Part shown: positions 1 through 11,926 of the stretch, one piece after another
Numbering within the stretch: position 1 is the first letter of the stretch
Layout: each line of letters opens with the position of its first letter
Origin: Hypericum androsaemum
Taxonomy: Eukaryota > Streptophyta > Magnoliopsida > Malpighiales > Hypericaceae
Assembly (NCBI GenBank): GCA_963995505.1
Contig: OZ023194.1
Coordinates: forward strand, 8,800,428-8,864,427
Direction: 5' to 3'
DNA: 64,000 nt
The notes under the pieces: model-generated
The model's database searches: none
Seen by the model: only the letters and a program-made list of their open reading frames with translations
What the model was told of the DNA's origin: nothing
Made by a program: the position numbers and the translations under genes

Positions 1-3000
1 GCTTCTTACTCCGGAGTCCGATTGAGATGATTCAAGTTTCTATGTAAAGCTGAGACATATATCTAAAACTTTTTGGTTTATGATTTTTTCAAATTCAAAG
101 TGTAAGGATATCAAAAACAAACTTGTATTTATGCGGTGTTTCCTAATTTAGCTTCAGTATATTGAATTATATCAATATCAGATTAAGATGTAGACCTAGT
201 GTTATGTATTTCTATGTCATATTCAAATTGAGCCACAGAAGTGGACGGAAATCTGTTCTAAAGTCGGGTCTAATATCTTGCGCATTGATTCCTCCAAATT
301 TATTTCATTTGCCATCTCAATAATATTCTTTTTTCTTCGCAAATCAATTATTCTTTACAAAGTTTATCTACTTCACCTTTTTGTCTGAAATTTCAAATTT
401 CTTCTCTCTTTGTCATTCGGGATTACTTGTGGGACGACTAATCTGAACCCCTCTTCAGATTCGTTTTCGTCGTCTTGTACTTTTTTTCTCGGTACAGTGA
501 GATGATAGTGCATTGGAGCTATATATGTGCTATAAATTTTAGAGATTGTATCTGTACCTTACTCTAATGGATGGACCCTATGAATTTTTCAATTTTAAAT
601 TTCTTGTTCTGATTTTTAGGATCTACGGAGATCGACAAAAGCTTTTATCTCACTTTTGGAATCTTTAAATTACCGACTTTTTTTTACTATTAACTAATCT
701 AAATATGACACAAAATTATTTAAAAAAAGCAATTTCTACTTATAAAACTCACATAACATATAATTCAAATATGTCCATTACAATATATTTCAAAAATCCA
801 CAACAACACATTAGAAATGCTTATATGGTCCAACAGTCGTCTGGGGCTGGGACTGGATGGATTACGACAGAATTAGGGTGGAGGGTGGGAAAATAGTGGA
901 TATACGTGGGCCTAACTAGGAATACAACTAGGATCTAAGGTATGGTAGAAGGATAAAGATAAGGTATGAATCCACAAATTTTTACATGTTCCTATCTTAC
1001 AAAAGACTTATATAAAGTCAACAAATTTAGGCTCCGTAGGACAACGTCTGGGTCTGATCAACATAATTATGGGGTTTTATCAGTTAATGTTATACCCTAA
1101 AATTGAGTTTTTTTTAGGTGTAAGCTAGTACTTATTTTAATCACAAGAGACACACAAAAGGAGCTCATGTGGCGGGTTTGGAACAACATCTTAGATCCTA
1201 TTCTAGCCGAATTTTCTAACAAATTTGCAACATGACTGACTAATCTAGGAATATAAACAAAACAATGGAAAGATGGATTCAAAGAGTCTAACCGATTGTT
1301 GAGAAAAATTGTTGAATGTGTATTCCAAGGATTCAAAATATGCATTCCAATGGATGAAAAATTGTTGAGAAAGTCCACAAAAATCTTGCAATCGTATTCC
1401 AAGGTGATTTTGGTGAATGTGTATTGCTATTGAATAAGTTAGACAACAATCACCAATAGCTTGAAGTTCGACTTCAATAACCATTGCAGTATATAACCCA
1501 AAAAACATAACCATTGCAATCTTTGGAAAATTAGCCCTAAATTTGAGTCTAACCGATTCGAATTTTAATTAATCACATAAAAAATTTAATCTGAAAATGA
1601 CATTAATAATCGTCTTAAATAACATGTAATTTGTGATACTTTTCAGTGAATGATATGAGCATCGTCATACCTTTCATACTCATGCCACCATTATCAAAGC
1701 CACGATTTTCCAATTTGTATTTTGTCACTCGTCTCTATCTGTGCCCAGCCGTAGCACTAATTCAAATAGTCGCATCCCACAATTAAGCATGCAACATACG
1801 TGGGCCATTTTTGAATATAGTTCACATGAAGTGGGAGCCGGACCAATTACATTTCAAGCGATATTTTTTGGCGAATCTCTAGAGTCGAGTACTACCGAAT
1901 CCTATTTGGGTTCGATTCTCAAAATAATATCTTTTACAATTGTAAGATTTGAATCATAAATCTCTTAAATGAATCTAAGTTTATTACTACTTGGACGAGA
2001 GATATTAAGATACTCTTAATAGTATTTTTTTTTTGAGAGGTGAGATACTCTTATAGTTGAACTTTCAAAGCTGGTGGGAGCTCCAACAATAGAGGTCTTG
2101 TCATGTTGCAAGTGGTAGAGAAAGTTCCCTTGTACTCTGCATCCATCTTACATGATGATCACTTGGCAATGGCATGCCTTGGACTAGCTAGCCTTATCTT
2201 GAAATGAAACTTTTATGTTGTCGTTTGATGATACATAGACTTAGTTTGACCTTGAAATTGCATAACAAATTATTTTAGTTTAGGTATAGACTCCCTTTCT
2301 TTCTGCACCTATTTGTTTTGTACAGAAAAAGTGGGGAATATGTAACTGATCTCTTACTATTTTAGTTCCTGCTTTTATTGTCTTTTTTTTAGAACCCTGC
2401 TTTTATTTTCTATGTTCTTGTTTATTTATCATGTTCATGTCTGGTTGCTTCCTTCCTGTTCATGTCCTGGTTTGCTATTTGTTTGCTCTTAGCTCAGCTT
2501 TGGTTTGCTCTAACTGAGTTGTCCTACTTGTTTAGTTGTCTACAATTTCTTCTTTGATTTTTTTTGTACGCACTTTGTATTGTGCGTATGTGTTTATACT
2601 GTGTTGGGTATGGCTTGCTTTGTTTAGCTTGACTGTATTTTGATCTATTTGATGTATTTGCTATGCCTTAGTCTAATGATGTTGTCTCTATCTCGGGAGA
2701 ATTTGTCCGACCACGCTTGACTCTGTCAAGGAGACTTTTTTGAGCCGCATTTTGTGTTTGGTTCAATATCTTTTAACTAATATCTTTGTTAGTAAATTTT
2801 TGGGTCCGGTCTTTCACTTCCTACAGGAAGTTGATCTCGACTATTATGACCAACTTTAAGTGATTCCTTTGTTATAGTTTTCATCTCTAAATTTTATGTC
2901 GATTTATCTATGTCTTTACTTTCGTTGTCTATAACCTACCCATGAGTCACTTTCTTCTAAAAAGACCAAATGGTAGCAGAGGCCGAGCTCGTGATGAGGT

Positions 3001-4330
3001 CGTAAAGAAGCTCGAGAATATGCAATACCACGGTTCTGTGTCGAACTCATACGGGATGCTAAGTACATGTTGTTGGCGTCCCCAAAATCAAATCTTTAGT
3101 TGGTTGTTGTGTGACTTTACGGCCTTGGAGACCTCAATAAATGAAATGTAATTTCCGAAATATAATTTTTTAGTTGATACCATATAATATTCATTACTCT
3201 AACTAATCGAGGTTGAAACTGGATATATTTTTAGAATGTGATAAATTTTTCCCAACTAACAATTAAAAAAGTAGTTTCTTGATAACTTGAACTAGAGATA
3301 TTTAGTTAAGTTAGAACAAATTTTGCACCCGTTGATATAAGTGCAGGTTGGTTCCGGAGTTTTAAAACAAACTTTAAAACGTAAAATTTTGAGTCAAGAT
3401 TGGGTGCTCCTGAGGGCACAACAACATTAAGGACACGTGTGTCAAGTGACACTTTTGTAATATGAGAAATTATGTAGGGATAATTTTGAAAAGAAGGACT
3501 TCATTTACAAGTAAAAGAAAAGGGCAAAGAGAAATAAAGCAACTATGAGCTTCTCCTCCACTCCATGCTAAAATAGATATAAGAATGGCTTAGGTGACCG
3601 AACTCGGTGAAAGAACAGGGCGGCCAAGATATTGTGTTGTATATTGAATCCCTTAGCAGTTGAGAGTCTTGGAGGGGCAGAGGGATGATGATGCTGCTGC
3701 TGCACAGTTTTTGGAGTTCTCTTCGGCTATGCCGTCGGTGAGAATTCTTCGACGGGGAATCGACTGTTTCTTCAACACTTTTAGATTGGTGTTGCAATGA
3801 TCTTTTAGTTGATTGCACTATCAATCTGTCCTTGTGTTATGTGAACGGGGAGTTTTCTTTTCTTTATGGGGTGTTGTAATCGGGCGTGACACCATGTATG
3901 ACAGTACTCTCAGCAGCTCTTTTTTCTATGACATTTTTTTTCCGTCAAATTTTACAGTGGTGAGATCTTTAATGAGGTATGTGGCTACAACCCCGTTACT
4001 TACATGGAAGGTTCGTCACATCTGAGGGAGGGTAAAACATTAGGCAGGTAGAACAATCTTAGGGTAGAAATTATCTAGGGCTTTGTATATATTACTTACA
4101 ATATTAATAAAACATCTTAACTTCTCAAAAAAAGGAAAGAGAGACTTTGAAAAGGCAAAGAGGGACTTCACTTCTCCTTTTCTTTCTGACAAAATTGCCA
4201 AAAGCTCGAATGATGCTTCCTTTTCTTCCATAATTTGAAACTTTTAACTCTATTTTTATATGCTTGAAAAGAACTAATATAATCAGTATTAAAATATCAA
4301 AATTAGCGTCATTAAACAAGTTCACCATTT
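1..4330. other. AT-rich spacer, no supported gene
   Basis: No reading frame here has a recognisable domain or a plausible exon chain; the longest open frames are short and scattered. Around 1870-1925 there is a tRNA B-box-like string (GGTTCGATTC) without a convincing A box. The stretch 2040-3000 is T-rich and resembles retroelement untranslated sequence, but I could not assign it. Confidence 0.5.
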
Positions 4331-4339
4331 AAATGTATT

Positions 4340-4600
4340 CTTGTTTTTCACCTTTGAAAACTGATGTGTCGTTATTTTTTACCATTGAAAATTTATGTAC
4401 CATTGTTTTTGTCTAATGTGTTATTATTTTTTACATTTGAAAATTGATGTGTCATTATTTTTGTCTGATGTGCCGTTATTTTTTTACTAATTTGCTGTTG
4501 TTTTTTTCTGTTGAGAAATGACGGCACGCCTTTGAAAGACAATGGCACTGTTATTTTTTTCCTTTGAAAAATGACTGCACCCCTTTGAAAAATGATGGCA
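4340..4600. repeat. degenerate minisatellite, GATGTGYCGTT type
   Basis: Imperfect units of roughly 30 bases contain variants of TTGAAAA, TGATGTG and CCGTTATTTTT. The same vocabulary recurs at 9060-9600, so the two tracts probably belong to one repeat family. Confidence 0.5.
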
Positions 4601-5940
4601 CTTGCAAGAGGAGAAAAAGGAAGAGGAGGAGAAGGAGAAGGGGACGAAATCAAAGGGAGAAGAGGAAAAGGAAAAAAAGAAAGAGGAGGAAGATGGAAAA
4701 AAAAAGAGGGGGATAAAAAAGTAGAGGAAGAAGAGGAGAAGACGAACGTCGTCGATGACGGAGGAAACGGCGTCACAACCGCTGTCACGAAGGAGAACGC
4801 CGTGGAGACCTTTGATCTGGCGGATCCCGAGCGCGAGCAGGGAGAGGTGGAGGTTGCGGATCGCCGAGAGTAGGAAGGGAGCTAGCGACCGTGATGCACC
4901 AGCGTCGTCATCGACGGAGATAAGGGTCATCTTGGAGCGGGGGTAGAACGGGAAGATGTGGGCGTAGTCAAGGGAGGGCGAGGGATCGGTTGGAGGCAAA
5001 GGGGAGGACGAAGAAGTTGGGGACGGAGAGGAAGAGAGTCGTGTTGGTGAAGAGGAACGACCGAATCAGCGACGGCGTCGAGGAGTGGAGGCAGAGGTTG
5101 GCAGTTATTGCGGCGGCGATGGATGCCGAGGGAGGGGGCCGAGCCGGTGGCTTCGAGAAGGCGTAGGTGGCGCCGAAGATCATAGCGGATGAGGGGGACA
5201 GGAGGTGGGGAGGATGATGAGGAGGAGAAAGAGGAGGAGGTTGGGAACGAGAACCTCTATTTCGTAGGGATGGCAATGGGAAGGGTAGGGTAGGGTATTG
5301 GTAGGACCCTACCCATACCCTAGTTTGGAAAGTTGGACCTATACCCTACCCTAGACCCTCGACAAATCTCATTATTAGATTCATACCCTTACCCTCAGGG
5401 TCCGCAGGGTCTACGGGGTCCTGGAGGGTCCGACCCTTAAATTAAATGCAAGACATTTTTGATAATTTTTATATAAAATTCTTTCATTCTTTATATAAAA
5501 TTCAATAAGTCATAATGAATATGTGAAGATTAATCATTAAATACTAGTATATCAATAAAAAAAATTAAAATTATATATATTTTGAATTTTGGAGTCGATA
5601 TCATGGAACATATTCTAAAATATTTGAGAACTCTTTTACAATTTATAAGTAAAATTTAAAGATAAAAAAATCTAATTAGGGTTTAAGTAGGGTCTAGTTA
5701 GGGTAAGGTCCAAATTAGGATAAAATGGTAAGGATAGGGTAGAAATTCATATGATTAATACCTTACCATAAACCCCACCTCGAAAAGCAGACTCATACCC
5801 TTACCCTACCCTAGACCCAATCAAAGTCAACATACCCTCGACTCATGGGCTAAGGGTAGGGTCCGACCCTCAGGGTATGGGTATTTCTGACATCCCTACT
5901 ATTTCGGTGATTTTCTTAGTTTCTTTCTCTGGTTTGGGTG
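4600..5940 (-). other. GC-rich gene-like island, split by a MITE
   Basis: Composition changes sharply from AT-rich spacer to GC/purine-rich on the plus strand. On the minus strand, between about 5276 and 4760, two frames give a Pro/Ser/Ala-rich start and then a leucine-rich stretch, like the 5' end of an unidentified gene. The reading is broken and I recognise no family. A hAT-type MITE (5265-5898) lies inside it. Below 4760 the sequence degrades into AAG/GAG repeats. A captured gene fragment is a possible explanation because a MULE-like terminus follows at 6035-6161, but no matching left terminus was found. Confidence 0.35.
5265..5898. mobile_element. hAT-type MITE with 8-bp target duplication
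   Basis: The element begins TAGGGATGGCAATGGG and ends GACATCCCTA, so its tips are inverted repeats. The octamer CTATTTCG occurs immediately outside both ends (5257-5264 and 5899-5906), which is the 8-bp target duplication expected of hAT transposons. The 634-bp interior has no coding capacity and is dominated by variants of GGGTAGGGTA and ACCCTACCC arranged symmetrically. It is non-autonomous. Confidence 0.85.
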
Positions 5941-6034
5941 ACGTCTTCCTTCGATTTTTTTAATTAAAATGGAAAATACGTAATTTTGGATTAATTTAAG
6001 AGTATTTTTGTCTCTTTAAATAATACTTCACCAG

Positions 6035-6161
6035 AAAAATGACCGGAAGTTAGGTTCAGGAACTAATCACTTGATTTATGAAATAACAGGGACTAGATAA
6101 TATTAAATTATCCTAATCAATTAATTTATACAAACAATAGGGACCTATGACTATTTTGCCC
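6035..6161. repeat. MULE/MITE-like terminus
   Basis: Read on the minus strand from 6161 it starts GGGCAAAATAGTC and then has GTCCCT spacings. A related sequence read from 16131 starts GGGCAAATTACTG with the same GTCCCT spacing. Both lie to the right of GC-rich islands. No matching left terminus was found for either. Confidence 0.4.
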
Positions 6162-6727
6162 AAAAAAATCATGTAATAAAAAAACCAAAACCAGTAAACC
6201 TTCGAACCTCGAACTGAAGTACCCAATAGACCAATCTCCATGAACATCAGAAATCACAACTCTTGAAAAGCAGATTAAGACATGGACATGAAAATTAATC
6301 CCTGACAATCAAATTGCTTCAACCAATAAATCTTACATAATTCTACAAACAAAAAGCAAACATAAACTACTCACTATAGCCAAAGGTCTCACCTTTCTAG
6401 CCTAACACCAAGAACAGAGCAAAGAACAACACCAATTCTTCCTACATCTAGAAAAAGATCCGATTTTAAAGCAATCAAACGAGCTCAAACAGCCAAAAAA
6501 CAAGAACTCACAAACCAAATCAACCCCAGAAGCCAGCAGATCTAATCCAACACGAAAAAGGAAACAAACCCAAAAGGCCCATCTGGGGAACCCAAATAAT
6601 CAAAAATCCAATTTGGGGTTCCAGTCTCTCTCTCTCTCTCTGCCTATTCACTGAACCCAAAACCAAACCCTGAGCTGAGACATAACAACACAAGAAGACC
6701 CTCAGCCCTTTATCTCCTCCCCTGAAG

Positions 6728-6981
6728 ATGGCAACAGGGAACAACCCGACCAACGACTCCAAGAAGAGGAAGCCGCGCTACCGCCCCACAACGTAAGAAA
6801 AGCTTCTAACAATTTGAAATTCGATTTCGTTTTCTGTTTTCTGGTCTCTTTTATACTTATTTGTGGGTTGTTTTAATGTGAATACAGAAGGCGGCTTACC
6901 CGTTGCACCCAGGAGTTCAAGGCTTCTTTATCACTTGCGACGGAGGCCGGGTGCTTCAGGCCTCTCGTGAGGCCATTAATG
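6728..6981 (+). pseudogene. 5' fragment of a THUMP domain-containing protein gene (THUMPD1-like)
   Basis: Exon 1 (6728-6792) encodes MATGNNPTNDSKKRKPRYRP and ends at a GTAAG donor. After an AG acceptor at 6886-6887 the sequence encodes YPLHPGVQGFFITCDGG followed by an arginine/alanine-rich ASREAIN string, which I recognise as the conserved N-terminus of plant THUMPD1-like proteins (tRNA acetylation adaptors related to yeast Tan1). The obvious donor and acceptor leave the frame off by one, and homology stops after about 6981, long before the THUMP domain. A CT microsatellite (about 6626-6642) lies upstream, as in many plant leaders. Truncation by rearrangement or capture by a transposon are both possible. 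Confidence 0.65.
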
Positions 6982-7253
6982 TTAAACCTCTTGCTCTCTA
7001 TGCCATTAATTTTTAATTCATTCGATTCTCAGGAAAGAAGATGAAGATGCAAGAAAGAAGATGGCATTTAAAAAAAAGAAAAGGTATAATGGTTTTTTTG
7101 AAGGTTCGAAAAAGGTTTGAAGGTTTTTTTAAAAGGGACCATGGAAGATGCAAGGAAGAAGTCGTCTCCTTGGACTTGAAGGTTTACTAAGATTTTGGTT
7201 TTTTATTATTGGGTTTAAAGGTTGAAGCAGATGGGTATGTGTTGAGTTTAGAT

Positions 7254-7819
7254 CTGGCCATGAATTGAATCTGATTCGTGATTTGATTCGATTTGATTCG
7301 TTAAAAATTCGATTCGATTAGTTAATAATTTGATTAGTAAAAAATTCGATTCGAAATCGTCATAAAACGAATTGAATACGGTTCAAGATATTTATAATTC
7401 GCAAAACCGGCGAATTTAATTTAAATTCGATTCAAAAATTTGATTCGAGTTAAATTCGTGTTAAATTCGATTCAAATTCATGTACATATAATAATAATAT
7501 ATGTTAAAAAAATTCAAATAAAATGGGGGGATTTGAGAGGGAAAATTTTGGTTATAATTCAATTATAATTTGGTTATAATTCGATTATAATTCGACTCGA
7601 ATTTGATTATAATTTGATTATAATTCGATTCAAATTTGAAAATTCATAATTCGTATTCGATTCGTCTTGTGAAGAATTGAATATGGTTTAATGTTTTGAT
7701 GAATTCGAATTCAAATAAATTTGATTCAAATTCGTCCAAATTCGATTCAAATTCATCCAAATTCGATTCAAATTTATCTAAATACGATTCGAATTCGTCC
7801 AAATTCGAACCGTGGTCAG
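7254..7819. repeat. ATTCG-rich element, possible MITE
   Basis: The stretch consists almost entirely of permutations of GATTCGAATT and TTATAATTCG. The left end CTGGCCATGAATTGAATCTG resembles the reverse complement of the right end (CTGACCACGGTTCGAATTTG), suggesting imperfect terminal inverted repeats. No matching target duplication was found. A related tract lies at 10228-10690. Confidence 0.4.
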
Positions 7820-7959
7820 TTCTCGTTGGGTTGTTGGTTGAAGGAGATGGGTTGGGTTAGACTAAAGGAGGGATTTTTGAAAAACTATAAAAAAGTGATT
7901 GAAATTAATATTTTATTTCGTGCCAACTTAGTATACAAACCGGACAAAATTTTCTGATA

Positions 7960-8150
7960 TGCAGCGCCAACTCAGCCTAGAAACAACGCAGTTTCTAGGT
8001 TTAGAGTCATTTTTTGGTCAGGATCTTCTCGAGCATCTGACGCAAAAAAAAAAAAATTAAAACCACATGTATCAAAAATATTGTTTCCAAACTTGAGGAT
8101 CACATCGCAAAATTTGTAAAATTACAAGTACTAAAAATAAAGTTTTCCCT
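7960..8150. repeat. orphan MULE-like terminal arm
   Basis: Contains CTAGGTTTAGAGTCATTTTT followed by a TCTCGAGCATCTGACG string, matching the pattern of the right arm of the element at 57275-59311 (TTAGGTTCAGAGTCATTTTT, then CTCTCCGAGTCTCTAAG). Its partner arm was not located. Confidence 0.4.
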
Positions 8151-8159
8151 ATTTTTTGG

Positions 8160-9059
8160 TATAAGAAAAGATTTGTAAGAACTAGTTACTAATACTATTG
8201 TGTGTTTTTATCGAAAGAGAGACAAACAAATTGTTAAGTTTCATTTTTGGTTCTAAAGATGATATGAAAAATGAGTTCCATTTTATTTGATCATGGAAAT
8301 GAAAATTATTTAGAAATTTGATTCCAAACAAATGACTTTTAATACTTCGTGCGAAATTGATGGCCTAATGACGTCTGACTTATCACAAAAAAAAGTGGCG
8401 TCCGTTGACATCTCTAAATGACAAATATTAAATTGACTTGAATGACCATGTCGTGTTCAATTTTTTTTATAGGTTTTCATGTTCAATTTTTAAAAGTGAA
8501 TCACCATCATCTAAAAAAATAGTGAGCGTTGTCTAAATTTTTTGAAAAAATAGTGATCGCAAGTCTTTTTTACCTGTAGAGTGCATCCGACATTAAGAAC
8601 TTGGAAAATAGATAGGCAACCCATGTCCAATTCTTTCTTTTGTAGCAGCAACCAAACCCACAGCCATTGACCTAAGATGGAAGTCGTTAGAGTAGAGAGT
8701 TAGTCTTTTTTATATATTCCTCAAAAAAGGTCTTTTTGTGATATATTTGTATTTGGGTGGCTGAGCTGTTTAGCACATACGAAATAAGAAACAATTGAGA
8801 AAAATATAGCCCAAAGAAGAAAAAAGCTGCAGATGGAAAGTTGACTGCCTCCATTAATAGTTACTCTTATTAAGGAGAACCAAAATTAAGTTGTTTTTCA
8901 AGGAAGCCGATTGGGTGCGGGCAACGTGCGTCCTGCAGTACTAACTGTAGGGCGTGCAAATTTTATTTTGGTAATGCACATTTTTATGTAATTTTATTTT
9001 AGATTCGACGGACTATAATTTTTGACTAGTTTAGAATTTTTGCTATTATAATATATTTT
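8160..9059. other. AT-rich spacer, nothing recognised
   Basis: No coding, RNA or terminal-repeat signal was seen in this stretch. Confidence 0.4.
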
Positions 9060-9600
9060 CAGAAAAGGATTTTCAATGGCAAATCGAGTTTTTTAAACAG
9101 CACATCAAGTTTTTCAACGGCAAAAATCACAACAGCACATCAATTTTTAATGGCAAAATCACAACGGCACATCAATTTTTAATGGCATATCGAATTTTTC
9201 AACAGCACATTAAATTTTTCAATGGAAAAATCATGAATTATGGCTTTGCCTTTTAAAAATTGATGTGTCATTGAGTTTTGCTGTTGGGATGATTTTTCTA
9301 TTCGGATTCCGTTGGAATTTTTTGCCGTTGGGTTGGGATGATTTTACCGTTGGGATAATTTTCTGTTAAAAATTGATGCGCCGTTGTGATTTTGTCGTTA
9401 AAAAATTTGATGTGCCATTGAAAATTGATGTGCCCTTGTGATTTTTGCTGTTGAAAATTTTTACCGTTGGGATGATTGCCGATGAAAATTTGTGTGCCGT
9501 TGTGATTTTACTGTTGAAAAACTTGATGTGCTGTTGTGATTTTTTCTGTTGAAAACTTGATGTGCCATTGAAAAAAATTGATGTGTCGGTTAAAAAACTT
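9060..9600. repeat. foldback minisatellite (GATGTGCCGTTGTGATTTT class)
   Basis: The left part (about 9080-9235) carries the motif in one orientation (AACGGCACATCAATTTTTAA) and the right part (about 9240-9600) in the opposite one (TTGATGTGCCGTTGTGATTT), with GCTGTTG or CCGTTGG linkers. The tract is therefore both tandemly repeated and inverted about its centre, and could fold into a long imperfect hairpin. It is related to 4340-4600. Confidence 0.6.
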
Positions 9601-9609
9601 CATATACCA

Positions 9610-11926
9610 TTGAAATAAGGCTTCAATGATAATTAAAATATACGAAAATAAAATTCCATAAAAATATTCAGTACCAAAATAAATTTAGCTGTACTTGAAA
9701 AAAATTAAAATATATCAAAATAAAATATCGTAAAAAATTTCAGCACCAATCCAACCTAATTTTTCAACTAATAAAAAGATATCGACAAGGATGTTACTTT
9801 GACTCCGCAAGCACTTTCTTTAGTGGACCATGACTCATGTCTTAGCGCAACACTAACTTGAAATTTTTTTCACAAAAAAAAAAACTTGAAATTTTTTGGT
9901 AAGTCAAAATTACCAAAATTTTTTGGTAAGTCAAAAAAACTAACTTGATTTTCGAACTCAAAATTTTCGGTAAAGATAAAAGTAAATACAAGGTTGACCA
10001 AGTTAAAAAAATTTAATGTCAAACAAAAATAAATTAGTTTGGTTACATCAACCAATATTTTGGTCACAATGTGAGGTCCACATAGTTTTATATGTGCCTA
10101 AAGAAAGGCAACTTCCCTGATCAGAGGCCCATACGCAGAGATGTTACTTGACGTCTCCCACCCATGGTCAATCCGGCGGACCAGATGCAGACATACTGTA
10201 TGGAGGAGGAGATAGTTTTTTGTGGTAATTCAATTCGCCGACTGATTCAAACCGGTTCATACGAATTCTGATTTGTTTTTGAATGAATCAAATCCGAAGT
10301 TATATATCATAAAATTTTTAATTCGTCAAATTATTCGGCGAATCGAATTATGTATGACAAAATAATAAAAATATATAAATTGAATTCAAAAAGGGGAATG
10401 TCTTTCGTGAAATTCAAATTCATGTGAAAATCGTGTGTGATCGCATCAATTGTCAAACATTTGGGCATGCCCTTGGGCATAAGAATTTATGACTCATGTG
10501 CAATTGTCAAACCTCGCGCACTTTTTTCAATTATGTATTAAAATATCCAAAAGTTTTGAATTAAAAAAATTGATTTCGACAGTTTATAATTGATATTTGA
10601 ATTTTGTCTTTAGATGAATTCACTATGAATCATACTTTTGATAATTTGAATTCAGCGAATTATAATTCGATTTCGATTCAATTCGTGGTTCAGACTTCAG
10701 ATTTACGAAAATCAATTTATTTCTGAGTTTTTTTTAAACGCACACTCGTATATTGTCATGATTCGTTTAATTATGCTTTATCGGTTTAGCATTAGATCGT
10801 GTGGGTTGTGAATCGTACTTGTTTTTATACCGCTAGGTTTGGGGCAATCAAAAGAAAACAAAATGATATTAATAAAAAATATTAAAATCTTCCTATCAGA
10901 TCTTAAAACAATGAATAATTAACAATGTGACAATCTGTGCCGAAGATCCATTTGTGTTTACTTACTTCTTCTTTTTTTTACCTTACAAACAGGAGGTCCA
11001 TTTTGGGGAAATAATGTAATTTTTCTATTACTGACATGTAATTTTACTGTCCCCCTTTTCTCCTCCTTTCTTTTTCCCGTCATTTGTACTACAATAGGTC
11101 AAACCATTATAGAAATACTTAACTATTTAATTTCATCGGGTCAATAAATGTATTTGAACAATTCTAAAAATTTGTGAAAGAATTTCGTCCAGGGAAGAAA
11201 AGAGAGGATTTAACGTATTTGTTTTGATATTTTTTTAATTCAAAAATATGTAAATGCTTACAACTTACTCGTCGTAGACAAAAGTTAAGAAACATATGAT
11301 GTAGGACAAATCATAACTCAGGATTTTCTAGAATCAGATTGGTTTTACGTAAGTGAAACTTTATTGCAACATAATTTTTATATTTTTAAGAATTCCCATA
11401 AACATTAGTGTATAATTAGGCCTTTCACTAATTAGACTAACATAATAAATTGACAATTAGATCCGGATCCTGATGACTTTTCCAAAATCCAATTCCGAAT
11501 GATTTAAGATTAGTTAATTTTGATCAAATTTAGGCTAACATCCCTAGATCTACCATAAAAAATTAACAGAAGAGAAATGGTCAAATTATGTCTTAATCTG
11601 TCCAATACATAGCCTGCATGACCTTGAAAAAGAGAGAATCTTCTTTACCTTTCATGGTGCCCTTTTCTTTTTGCTTGACTTCGAAAGCAACGACTCTTTC
11701 ATTATAAGCTGCCAACCAAGAAAAACATACACACACAAAAAATCTTGTTATCTTCGCTGCCCCCTTTCTCTTCCTCTCTCCTTCCTCTCTTTGTCAATGT
11801 GCTTTGAACCCAACTCCACCCACGTGTGCCTGAGAGTAAGTGGAGGGGACAACAATGGAAGGCTGATCAGGAACAACACACAACAAGTGGGATCTTGTCC
11901 TAATAATACTACTAAGTGCATAGGTT
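9610..11926. other. AT-rich spacer upstream of the stress-protein gene
   Basis: No gene was supported. The part 10228-10690 is another ATTCGAATT-rich tract like the one at 7254-7819. The last 300 bases before 11927 are pyrimidine-rich (CTCTTCCTCTC near 11770), which fits a plant 5' leader for the following gene. Confidence 0.4.

Noticed and set aside
4592..4873. Lys/Glu/Gly-rich plus-strand open frame
   Set aside because: It is the low-complexity AGG/GAG repeat edge of the GC island; no domain, start context or splice signals.
5280..5880. Possible interstitial telomere repeat (GGGTAGGGTAGGG)
   Set aside because: The plant telomere unit is TTTAGGG; these strings lie inside a hAT MITE bounded by inverted tips and an 8-bp duplication.
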